From: Asterias amurensis
Lineage: Eukaryota; Echinodermata; Asteroidea; Forcipulatida; Asteriidae
Reading direction: 5' to 3'
Assembly: GCF_032118995.1 (NCBI RefSeq)
Contig: NC_092669.1
Span: 10,291,501-10,355,500 of the forward strand
Length of the DNA: 64,000 bases
The notes under the pieces are model-generated. The model saw only the letters and a list, made by a program, of their open reading frames with translations. It was not told the DNA's origin and did not search any database. Position numbers and translations under genes: made by a program. Below are positions 24,325-33,380 of this stretch, one piece after another; position 1 is the first letter of the stretch, and every line of letters starts with the position of its first letter.

Positions 24325-25710
24325 CTTAATAGATAGATAGATAAAATAATAATAATAATAATAATATTTATTCGGGCAAACACATTTACAAGCACATGTA
24401 TACATTAAAAATATTTAAGAAAACAAAGTAAAACAACAGTGGGGTGCCCAGGAGAGCATAAAAGTTAAAAAAATAACTATCGCCAAAAGGCGTATGTCTC
24501 CTTAATCCCTTAAAAAATGGTTTAAACTTTCCAGGTACCACGGCAGTGTCTGCTGCCACCAAGAGTTCAAGAATGGTAGTAAGAACTGTCTATTTACCAC
24601 ATCCTCCAAGGACATATTAGATGACCAGTAGTCATCGCTGAGTAAGTTTAGACAAATAGCACCGCCGCCGTCAATAGGGTCGATGTTTGGGTGGTAAACC
24701 ATAGTCCTGCAGTTTACACTTGGCGCCTCATTCGGGTACATGATGTCGCATGAAATCTGAAAATGAACAAAATAAAAAATGGAAAAAGTTTTGTTAAAAA
24801 ACATGAATAAAACGCATTTGAGAGAGAATTTATAACTTGTAAGGATTACTGTTATGAAACATAGGAAAAAACTATCATGTCATAAAAAAATGTTTGGATG
24901 AAATGATGGTGCCATGTCTAAAGAAAACTGACACAGTGCAATAACTCACCCATGTTAGATTTTGTTTTTAAAGAATAATGAAAAGAATAGAAACTTATTG
25001 TAATTTAATTTAAATTTCACAGAGCAGATCAGTCAATAAGTCGGCTTCAAAATGAGTACCCCTAGAACGATGATGTTCGTTCCGCTACCATCTCCACATA
25101 CTGAGCTATAGTAATGTACATAAAGCAAAACATAAAGCAAAACGTTTTAGGATTTTGGAACACAGTTTCTATTTCAAAAACAATGCTAAAAATTCAACAC
25201 TTGCTTGTGAATATTTTTCTATGCACACAAATTTGCTTACTGGAAAACAGCGAATTAAAACAAATTTGGCCTAAGTCGCCAGTGGATAATAATTTTTTTT
25301 TTATTTATATAGCGTAAATCCCAATATAATTTTGTTAAAATGCACTGAACAACCAAACTAATAAAAATACAAGAAAACACTATACAAATTGTACCCATAA
25401 AACGCGATAATAATACTAGTATTAATATTTATACGCACATTTTAAATAATTGGTCTTGGAATCTTACCGCGAATATAAACTCCCCATCTTTGTAGAGCCC
25501 AGTGTCTGGAACTACAGACACGACAATGTCCTTCTTGAGGTCCAACTCATCCCAACTGACGACGCGCGCTTGGCCTCCAGACATGCCGGAGATATTCTTC
25601 AAGAGACGGTGTAAGTCCTTGGCCAGGCTACGGCTGGTCGCCGTGGTGGGTTGGACCATGGAGGGTTGGTCTTTAGTCTTAACAATCGCCATGTTGGAAG
25701 TTTCTGTCAT
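24085..25710 (-). CDS. UBE2M/UBC12-like E2 conjugating enzyme, copy A (3 exons)
   Basis: Ubiquitin-like E2 of the UBC12/UBE2M type, which passes NEDD8 to cullins; the substrate is inferred from family resemblance only. Exons: 25710-25468 (81 codons), 24756-24598 (53), 24324-24085 (79 plus stop); 213 residues. Both introns are phase 0 with GT/AG. The E2 core shows GLYKDGEFIFA, then CRTMVYHPNID and the catalytic Cys116 in GGGAICLNLL, then MHNPNLEDP and the UBC12-style SLEGGKVEG ending. The loop before the catalytic Cys is three residues longer than in vertebrate UBE2M. The start at 25710 (MTETSN) was chosen because it is the first in-frame ATG; MAIV six codons later matches the start of copy B. 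The tail is shifted by one extra base relative to copy B and ends at TSGKC. Confidence 0.85.
24325..24597 (-). other. Copy A-specific intron with LINE-like 3' tail
   Basis: A 273-bp intron absent from copy B. Read on the minus strand it ends with TGCCCGAATAAATATTATT, a run of ATT repeats and TATC repeats before the acceptor. This resembles a non-LTR retrotransposon 3' end with its microsatellite tail (compare 59900-59930). Confidence 0.6.
24598..24756 (-). CDS. UBE2M-like copy A exon 2, catalytic cysteine
   Basis: 159 bp from TTTCAG|ATTTCATGC to GATGTG|GTAAAT. Carries HPN and the active-site Cys. The final junction has no counterpart in copy B. Confidence 0.85.
25468..25710 (-). CDS. UBE2M-like copy A exon 1
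   Basis: 243 bp, ending TTCGCG|GTAAGA in phase 0. Encodes the N-terminal extension and first strands (VVSVVPDTGLYKDGEF). Confidence 0.85.
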
Positions 25711-25789
25711 CTGACGTAGGGTTCAAGTCACACTTTTGATGACATTAACAAACGTTTTAATTAACAACAACTGTGGATCTGGGATGAGT

Positions 25790-26037
25790 GGAGAGCAACT
25801 TAAATTTCAGCGGTGGTGAGTTTACTTCTTGTTTCGTTCTTCGAGCAGCAACTCATTCAATCATTCTCAAATTTATTCAGAAAGTTCCACCCATTTCGGG
25901 CTATTTCTTCCACGAGATATGTCAAACTCTTGCATCAGTTGGGGCGTTTTTTTTGCTCTTCGCTCGTTCGTCTGAGATTGCACCACGTTCCGATGACCAA
26001 CATTTTGTTGTTGTTATTTTAAGCACGTGTGTGACAT
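25790..26037. other. Shared upstream region of the E2 duplication
   Basis: Matches 30655-31015 upstream of copy B (CTCAATCATTCTCAAATTT, CCATTTCGGGCTATTT versus CCATTTTGGGCTATTT). It probably holds the duplicated promoter, but I can name no element. Confidence 0.5.
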
Positions 26038-26229
26038 TAGTCTTGGTGCAAGACGTTTCTCGTTTTCTTATATCACGCACACCGCGGCCAATTCACCGAC
26101 ACCGCGCGCAACGACTCGCCTGACTTATAAGTCCATAGTGGACTATCAGGTGAGTCGTTGCGCGCGCTGTCGGTGAATTGGCCGCGGTGTGTGTGAAAAG
26201 GAAACGAGAAACGTCTTGCACCAAGACTA
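26038..26229. mobile_element. Family O foldback MITE, 9-bp target duplication
   Basis: A 192-bp near-complete palindrome, TAGTCTTGGTGCAAGACG ... CGTCTTGCACCAAGACTA, flanked by GTGTGACAT at 26029-26037 and 26230-26238. The paralogous site near 31010 reads CACGTGTGACATCATCGG without the insert. Long inverted repeats with a 9-bp duplication fit a Mutator-like origin. Confidence 0.85.
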
Positions 26230-26777
26230 GTGTGACATCATCGGTATGACATCATTCAAAGGCTAAAAATAGAACAATTGGCAAGTTATTGTTTTTAAGT
26301 GCTATATAAATGGCGATTTTTACAATAAAATCAAAATTTTCACGTTTCATAATTCCATTTTGTTGTTAAATAATGTTTAATATGATATTTTATTAATAAC
26401 TATTAATTAAAACATTTCATTTATTTATTAAACAAATTATATTTGACGTTTGAGGATGTTGTGAGCGAGTCAATGTTGACGTACGTCATGGTGTGTCGAA
26501 GTCAATTATGTTATTTCCTACGGAAATGGCAAATTTCTTTGATAATTACTGAAACAGATACATTTTATAGTGATGTACTGTGCATGTGAACTGTAGGGTT
26601 GAATTTCAACTTGAAACACTGGCTGGAGTAGACTGGGCCACTGTCTTTGGTACCCAGTTTTCTTTGTTATCCTTCACCAGCTTGGATAAACGTGCAGTGA
26701 CATGACGAGCTTTCAAAACATGCCCAAACAGTACACTCCTTTCACGTACGCCATAGAATTTGACTGTGTATCTCTAT

Positions 26778-27082
26778 GGGTGCGTTCGTTTAACGTCATT
26801 CCAGGGGCTCACCTGGGTCAGCCCCCAGAGTGCCTAGTTGCAATAACGTAACCCTCCTGCCGACGGCGTAGCGTTAGTTGCGATAACGTCGGCAGGGGGG
26901 TTACGTTATCGCAACTACAGAGGGCCCCCCTGCTTGTGAAGTGGGTCACTTGAGGTGACACGAGGTGCATGACGATGACGTCACCACCAGAGGGCGAGTG
27001 TGATCGTTCAATTAGCTTTTGTCAGGGGCTCACCCGAGTGAGCACTGCGGAGTCGACCCAGGGAAGCTAATCGAACGCACCC
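26778..27082. mobile_element. Family P MITE, copy 1, with nested palindrome
   Basis: Ends GGGTGCGTTCG / CGAACGCACCC; the subterminal parts contain GGGTCAGCCC. A second palindrome, GTTGCGATAACGT around CGTCGGCAGGGGGG (26837-26919), is inserted inside. Confidence 0.7.
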
Positions 27083-27236
27083 AATGTGAAATGATGTAGG
27101 TCAAAGGTGAATGTACGCGCCAGCCGGTCTCTGGCATTATTCATGAGCCTCGAAGTATGACGGCAGATGTTCAGGCTAAGGTTGGAGCAAAGAGCTAGGA
27201 CTATTGTTGGATTTTTAAGTATGTCGACTAGCTAAT

Positions 27237-27487
27237 GGTGCGTTCAATTAGCTTCCCAGGGTTGACCCCACGGTGCTCACTCGGGTGAGCCCCTGACGCA
27301 AGAGCTGATGGCACGATCACTCATCCTGTCGTGGTGACGTCTTGCACCTCGGGCCATCCCAAAGTGACCCGTTCCACAAGCAGGGCAACGGGGGCTGACC
27401 CGGGTGAGCCCCTGGAATGATAAAAAGCTATTCGAACTTACTGGGGGCACACCGGGGTCGACCCAGGGAAGCTAATCGAACGCACCC
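27237..27487. mobile_element. Family P MITE, copy 2
   Basis: Ends GGTGCGTTCAATTAGCTTCC / complement; interior AAAGTGACCCGTTCCACAAG as in copy 1, without the nested palindrome. Confidence 0.7.
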
Positions 27488-27662
27488 TAAGAAGGTTGAT
27501 TCAAAAGAGGGCGCTATCACAAGTGTACCACAGATAGAGTTAGCCGTTTTGGGAGGGGTTGGGTTGTTACGACTCCCATTCTAGATCGATGATGCAATTT
27601 CAAAGTGTTAATGACTTTCAGGAATATTTATAACTTGATATTTTATAAATAGTTGAAAAATC

Positions 27663-27805
27663 TTCTAACTTTCCGTATGGCGCCACCACTTTTTCACTCA
27701 TTCTTACAAAAAGGGATATCTCATTAAGGTAAATTAGATACTATATTATTTTATATCGAATGAAAAAGTGATGGCCCCATAAGGAGACTTTTCCGAAAAA
27801 TTTAA
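27663..27805. mobile_element. Family N MITE, copy 2
   Basis: CTTTCCGTATGGCGCCACCA at left and GGCCCCATAAGGAGAC at right; same interior as 17470-17635. Confidence 0.6.
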
Positions 27806-28144
27806 TATCTTATAGTTTTACAAAACAAACAAACAAGGTCGACAATACAAGTAATTTTTCACCCACAGTTTAATATTATCAGATCCTCGCTGTTTCTACA
27901 AATATTCTCTCAAAAATACAAAAGTTATGTCATTTCTCTTTGTATCATGACGCCAATAAACTTTGTACAATGCATCATATGCCTCATAAAATTGTTCTGT
28001 AGTCATAAATTAATAATAAATCCTAAATAAATGCCTTTGAGAAAGTTTAAGTTGTGACCAAAATAAAGATCAGAAAGTCAAATTTAAACTTATGTTTCTT
28101 GGACTGCTGTCATTGTTTATGGATTTTTATTTGAAATAAAAAAA

Positions 28145-28495
28145 AAAGTACTACTGGTAATTACTAAAAATAATTGTTAGCATAAAGTTACTTGATAACA
28201 AGCAAAGAAGAACTGTTGATAGTATAACACATTGTGAGATCATAGTTTTCGCAAAAAAATTAATTTTCCATAAATTTGATTTCGAGATTTCAATTAATAA
28301 GATTTTGAGGTCCCAAAATCAAGCATCCGAAAGCACACAACTTCCTGTGACAAGGGTGATTTTTCTTCCATTATTATCTCGCAACTTTGACGACCAATTG
28401 AGTTCAAATTTTCACAGGTTTGTCATTTTGTGCATATGTTGAGATACACCAAGAGAGAAGACTGGTCTTTGATAATTACCACGGCACTGAACACC
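28145..28495 (+). mobile_element. Family A MITE, diverged
   Basis: CTGGTAATTACTAAAAATAA at left, GATAATTACC at right, interior CAACTTCCTGTGACAAGGG. Confidence 0.6.
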
Positions 28496-28850
28496 TATAT
28501 TTGGTAATTGTCAACCACCAGTATTCTCACTAGTATCCCAACATACACATAAACTAATATTAAATCTGTGAAAATTTTGACTCAATTGGTCATCAAAGTT
28601 GCGAGAGAATAATGAAATGAAAAACAATTAATTTTGTGCTTTCAGATATGCAAAAAAAGGCTTCAGGCCTTAAAGTCTTTTAATATCTATTAGAGTGATA
28701 AATAACCTTTTTATCAAAAGATATGTTACTTAGAGCCGTTTCTCACAAGGTTTATACTATCGGCAGCTCTGCATTAATAATTAATACCGAGTAATTTTTA
28801 GGCTAATTTTTTTTTGGAGTGATCACCAACAGTGTAAAGTGCTTTTAAAG
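28496..28850 (-). mobile_element. Family A MITE, strongly diverged
   Basis: TTTGGTAATTGTCAACCACC at left; reverse orientation, directly adjoining the previous copy. Confidence 0.5.
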
Positions 28851-29034
28851 CTTACAACACTTAGCATTGCACAATAATTTAATACTGGGCATGAACTGAT
28901 CAGGTTTAGCAAATTAAGCCAATAGATCCCACAAGACGCCATTTTCACAGGCGACTTGTTTTTTTGGTGTTTTTAGCTGCGTCATGCACTCTTATTTCAC
29001 TACGGAGCCAAGGAATGTGGCTACCATGTGCCAG

Positions 29035-29340
29035 GGGTCAAATTCACAAAGATAGGACTAATTTAGGACTAATCCTAGGACTCTTTAGGAGTTATTATTA
29101 CATTTTTAAGGCCTGGTCGCACAGGCCTCGATAACAAGAACGACAACAAGGACATTAAAAATGCACGCCCTCGATTGGTTGAATGAGCGTGGGCGTATTC
29201 TGCGTGGAGTATTTCAACCAATAGAATGCGTTCTATTTGCGTCATGATCATTATCGTTTTCGTTATCGCTGCAGTGTGACTTGGTCTTTAGACTGGTCCT
29301 AAACCTCAAGATAAGACTAGTCTTAACTCTTAGTGAAATC
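29035..29340. mobile_element. Family G element with internal insertion
   Basis: AGGACTAATTTAGGACTAATC at left and AAGATAAGACTAGTCTTAAC at right. The inner 29105-29290 has CAAGAACGACAACAAGG and a complementary TTATCGTTTTCGTTATCG, suggesting a second element inside. Confidence 0.5.
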
Positions 29341-29829
29341 CACCCCTGCCCCCACCAAATCCCCGACTCCACCCTCCGACCCTTCCATCTTCCTCCTCTC
29401 ATTTTTATTCTTATTTGCTGAACCGTCCAACTCTGAGGATACCATCACGTCATCGACTCTCCCACCGGTAGGCTGCTGGAGTTCATCAACATGTCCCTTA
29501 AGGATGTCCTTAACTCTGTTCCTCTCGAAATGATACCCCTCGACCATCCCACCATCAAGGGACATCCTGACGTTCTCGGCAAACTCCTCCGCATCCATCT
29601 CTGGGCTGAACAGAACACACAAAGGATCATCCAGGTTGGGGTTGTGCATCAGGAAAAGGATTCCCTGTACGACGTCCTCCAAGGTCATATTAGATGACCA
29701 GTAGCCGTCGTCGAGTAAGTTCAGACAAATATCGCCGTCGCTGTCAATAGCGTCGATGTTTGGGTGGTAAACAAAAGTCCTGCAGTTCACATTTGGTGCT
29801 TGGGTCGGATACTTGTTGTTGCAGGAAAT
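29323..29829 (-). CDS. UBE2M-like copy B exon 2, catalytic cysteine and tail
   Basis: 507 bp; begins ISCNNKYPTQAPNVNC and runs uninterrupted to the stop at 29323. Confidence 0.85.
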   Translation of the reverse strand: MSCNNKYPTQAPNVNCRTFVYHPNIDAIDSDGDICLNLLDDGYWSSNMTLEDVVQGILFLMHNPNLDDPLCVLFSPEMDAEEFAENVRMSLDGGMVEGYHFERNRVKDILKGHVDELQQPTGGRVDDVMVSSELDGSANKNKNERRKMEGSEGGVGDLVGAGVDFTKS

Positions 29830-30567
29830 CTGAAAATAAACAAAGGGAAACAGTTTGTTAAATTATGAATAAAGCGAATTTGCAAGGAACTTATAAAAAC
29901 TTGTAAGGATAATTGTAATGAAACATAAGAAAATGTTCCGACTGAAATGATGGTGACATTTATTTTGTTGAAACAATTCTTTGCAAATAAAATAAACTAG
30001 TGTAAGGGGACACATTTGCACTAAAAACTCAACCTCGTTTTTTTGTTCAAGAATGTTGAAAAGAATAACAAATCATTGTAATTCATGGGGTTGACCAGTC
30101 AGTAAGTATGTACATAATTTCATAACTCATGTCCAACTTATATTACACATATTATATATAAGCAACTCGTTTTATGATTGTGGAGCAATGTTTCTACTTT
30201 AAAAACACTGCACTTTTGCTTATGAATGTTTTTCTACTAAGCACACAAAATTTGCTAACTCAAGTTACTGTAAAACAGATTTTTGAAGAAGAAAAAAATG
30301 GGCCATGGTCGTCATAATTAAATAATAATTGAGGTTCTTTAGCTTTAGGAAACTTACCGCGAATATAAACTCCCCATCTTTGTAGAGCCCAGTGTCTGGG
30401 ACGACTGACACGACAATACCCTTCTTAAGGTCCGACTCATCCCAGCTGACGAGGCGCGCTTGGCCTCCAGACATGCCGGAGATATTCTTCAAGAGACGGT
30501 GGAAGTCCTTGGCCAGGCTACGGCTGGTCGCCGTGGTGGGTCGGTCTTTATTCCCGACAATCGCCAT
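29323..30567 (-). CDS. UBE2M/UBC12-like E2 conjugating enzyme, copy B (2 exons)
   Basis: Tandem paralogue of copy A. Exons: 30567-30358 (70 codons) and 29829-29323 (168 plus stop); 238 residues. The single intron is at the same phase 0 position as intron 1 of copy A (TTCGCG|GTAAGT ... TTTCAG|ATTTCC). The E2 core is intact: HPNIDAIDSDGDICLNLL with catalytic Cys105, MHNPNLDDP, SLDGGMVEGYHFER. The segment NMTLEDVVQGIL is contiguous here, whereas copy A carries an intron inside it. It has an unusually long charged C-terminal tail of about 70 residues (VDDVMVSSELDGSANKNKNE). The start at 30567 is the only in-frame ATG near the conserved MAIV. The NEDD8 role is inferred from family resemblance; it could be a diverged E2 with another modifier. 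Confidence 0.87.
30358..30567 (-). CDS. UBE2M-like copy B exon 1
   Basis: 210 bp, phase 0 at GCG|GTAAGT. About 90 percent alike to copy A exon 1 by eye but lacks the SMVQP insertion. Confidence 0.85.
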
Positions 30568-30654
30568 GATGAAAGTTTTTGTTAAAGAACGTGGAGTTCA
30601 GTTCAAGTCTCACTTGAATGATTTAATCAACGTTTTAAGCACCTAAAACGTTGT

Positions 30655-31420
30655 GGAGAGCAACTTATATTTCGGCAGTGTTGAACTTGTTGTAGTTAAG
30701 CTTTTCGTCACTTCTTGTCAATAATTGTAAAAAGCCAGACTCGATTTCGTCGAGCGACCTCACTCAATCATTCTCAAATTTTCCCAAGAACGTTCAGCCC
30801 ATTTTGGGCTATTTTTCCTCACGTATTCACGGCATATTTTCACAGCTTGTTGTCCCAGGTTCCTGTGTAAGGCATGTTGGTTTCAAAAGGCTTGGTTGAG
30901 AAATGTCAGAGTCTTGCATCAGTCAAACATTTTATGCTCCTTCGTTCGGCTAAGATTGCACCACCGGTGGCCAACATTTTTTGTTTTTTGTTTACTGTTA
31001 TTTTGAGCACGTGTGACATCATCGGTATTACATCATTCAAGGGATAAAAATAGAATAATCAACAAGTCATTATTTTAAAGTATAATATAAATGACTTTAT
31101 TTGTAGTTATATTAAATTTTTATCGTTTAAATAATTAAATATTTTTGCATAATATTTTTTAATTAATAATTGCTAACAGTTTATTAATTAAACATTTCAT
31201 TGATTATCAAACAAACATAGTTGTCGTACGAGGATGTGTGGGTGAGATGCCCAACCTTTGACCTCTTGTCAATATTGATGTGTGTGTGATGTGATGGGGA
31301 TGAAGTTGACGACATTATTTCTTTACGGAAAGGGTAAATTTCTTTTGTAATTACTAAAAATAAATACACTTTAGAGTGATGAATTTGTACATGTGAACTT
31401 AAGGGTTAAATTACGGGTCG
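30655..31420. other. Upstream part of the E2 segmental duplication
   Basis: Matches 25790-26620 with drift. Shared words include GTGTGACATCATCGGTAT, CATTTCATT and AAATTTCTTT near 31340. It contains the empty site of the foldback MITE. Confidence 0.6.
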
Positions 31421-31717
31421 AAGATATATAGATTTTATAAAGATTACTTTACTTTTTGTAATTTACTAATTAAAATTTGTACTTGTTTTTGAAGTTTGTT
31501 TTGTTGTTTACCCCCAAAAATACAATATCAACAACCATTTACAATACAAACCTTTAATTATACAACAACAACAACAACAAACATTGTCTTGACCAGAACC
31601 CATTATTGTTGGTGTTAAAGTCTTCCTTATTGACTTAGAAATTTCATTGGATTTTTTAAAGAAGTTTTCACATGTAATTTTCCGTAAAAAGGTCAATCAG
31701 TGGTGTAGGGTACCGGT

Positions 31718-32478
31718 CAACTCGGTCCCAAGTCAACTCGGTCCCCGTCAACTCGGTCCCAAGTCAACTCGGTCCCAAGTCAACTCGGCCCCAAGTCAAC
31801 TCGGTCCCAAGTCAACTCGGTCCCAAGACAGGGAAGCTTGCACGCGCGGGAGGGAGGGCGGGGAAGGGACCGAAATTAACCCAAGTTATTTGAACAATAA
31901 TATATTTTGTGATTTATTTTCTACCAAACATTAATTTTCTAATAGTTTTTTAATTGTATCTTGTAAAATGCGCTTTATAAGTCTTGTTTATTATTATTAT
32001 TATTAATTTGTAGATTTTGGATATTGATTATTCTTGGTGATCCGTTAACTTGGTGATCCGTTAACTTGAAATTTTTTATAGAACTGTTTTTATATTATTC
32101 AATTTTAAATGTAAGTTACTTGAAAAGAAATCAAAGAGGATTCAATTATTAATGTTTGTCAGTAAATGAATTGTTGAGAGCCATACAGAAAACAATACTC
32201 TGGTTGAAAGCAAAGAGACATTTGAAGACTTTTTTTTTTGGCCAACACAATCGGTAATTTTCAAAATGTTGAATATAGAAACAAATGGGTCGCTATTGGA
32301 GGCATCGAATATTGTACCCCGAAGATGTGCACACTTATCCCGTTTCATGTACAAAGGCAAAAAACATTAGTTGTTTTTTTCCAATTCAAAGAAAACATAC
32401 TTCCCGTCAACCATAGGGACCGAGTTGACTTGGGACCGAGTTGACTTGGGACCGAGTTGACTTGGGACTGAGTTGACT
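31718..32478. mobile_element. Element R with inverted arrays of 15-16 bp subterminal repeats
   Basis: The left end holds eight copies of a GTCAACTCGGTCCCAA unit (31718-31826). The right end holds four inverted copies, TTGGGACCGAGTTGAC (32411-32475). The AT-rich centre has two direct GGTGATCCGTTAACTTG copies near 32040. It looks like a non-autonomous DNA transposon with multiple transposase-binding repeats. Confidence 0.65.
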
Positions 32479-32879
32479 CATAAGCGCGTTGTGTATGACT
32501 ATTGAGTACTATTACTATTAGTATTAGACTATGTCATGATATGAATTATAATGGCATAATGCGTACTATTAGTTGCGATAACGTACGGGAGGAGGTTAAC
32601 GTTACACTTACAGCAGCAACTATCGTACTATCTACGGTCTATAAAATATAGCAAGTACAACCAATAATATGACAATTAAAACCAAAAAAGGAGTACAGCG
32701 CCCCAGTATTCACACGGTTTTATAAAGGAAACTGAAGTTATTGCTGGCTGAAGACCAACATACTTTGAACTATCAATGACCTTTTAAAAAAAACGTATAG
32801 CATTATGGAGGCTGAAATGGGTGTATCCTCCTACCTACCTCCTCGTAGAGTTATAATTAAGAGGTTCATCCTGCTATCG

Positions 32880-33160
32880 GGGTCCACATTGCGATTATAG
32901 CAGAACAAACCTTATACTAGTTCTAGGAGTAAACGAACCCTACAGCAGTATCTAGAAGTATCACAAAACTCATTCAAATTCACTCCTATAAAATATATTC
33001 TCCAGAAGACGATCAGAGCATACTGATCGAAACGTCGAGTTAACTCAACGGTTCTTTTCAGAACCACCCCAACTCATTTAGAGATTGTTATTACATGGTG
33101 TTACCGCAAACTCTTCTATATCTTATCTCCACCATGCAAAGTTTCAAATCCTACTTTCTC
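32880..33160 (-). mobile_element. Penelope-like element end, remnant
   Basis: Contains GATCGAAACGTCGAG and GGTTCTTTTCAGAACCACC, then ATTACATGGTGTTACCGC. These words match 15850-16085 and 16620-16795. It lies directly upstream of TAF11. Confidence 0.5.
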
Positions 33161-33226
33161 ATAATATAATTTTCATGCATGTGTTATTTTGATCGAAAAC
33201 AGATTTGTAGACACTAACTTCAAAGC

Positions 33227-33380
33227 ATGGATGATGCTTCATATGTTAAAACGGAGGACCCGGATTCCGACCATGGAACAAAGAGAATGTTAGACACGAG
33301 TGGTACCAGCGCAAGCGATGATTCCGCTGATGAGTTCAACAGTCCGCCTCCACATAAACGACCAAAGTTTGATAATTTCG
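33227..33380 (+). CDS. TAF11: TAF11 exon 1
   Basis: 154 bp, 51 codons plus one base; donor G|GTGAGA. Encodes the acidic start and [12 protein letters not shown]. Confidence 0.88.

Noticed and set aside
31718-31830. Short regular repeats as CRISPR
   Set aside because: Direct abutting units without spacers, in a eukaryotic genome, with an inverted partner array 600 bp away.
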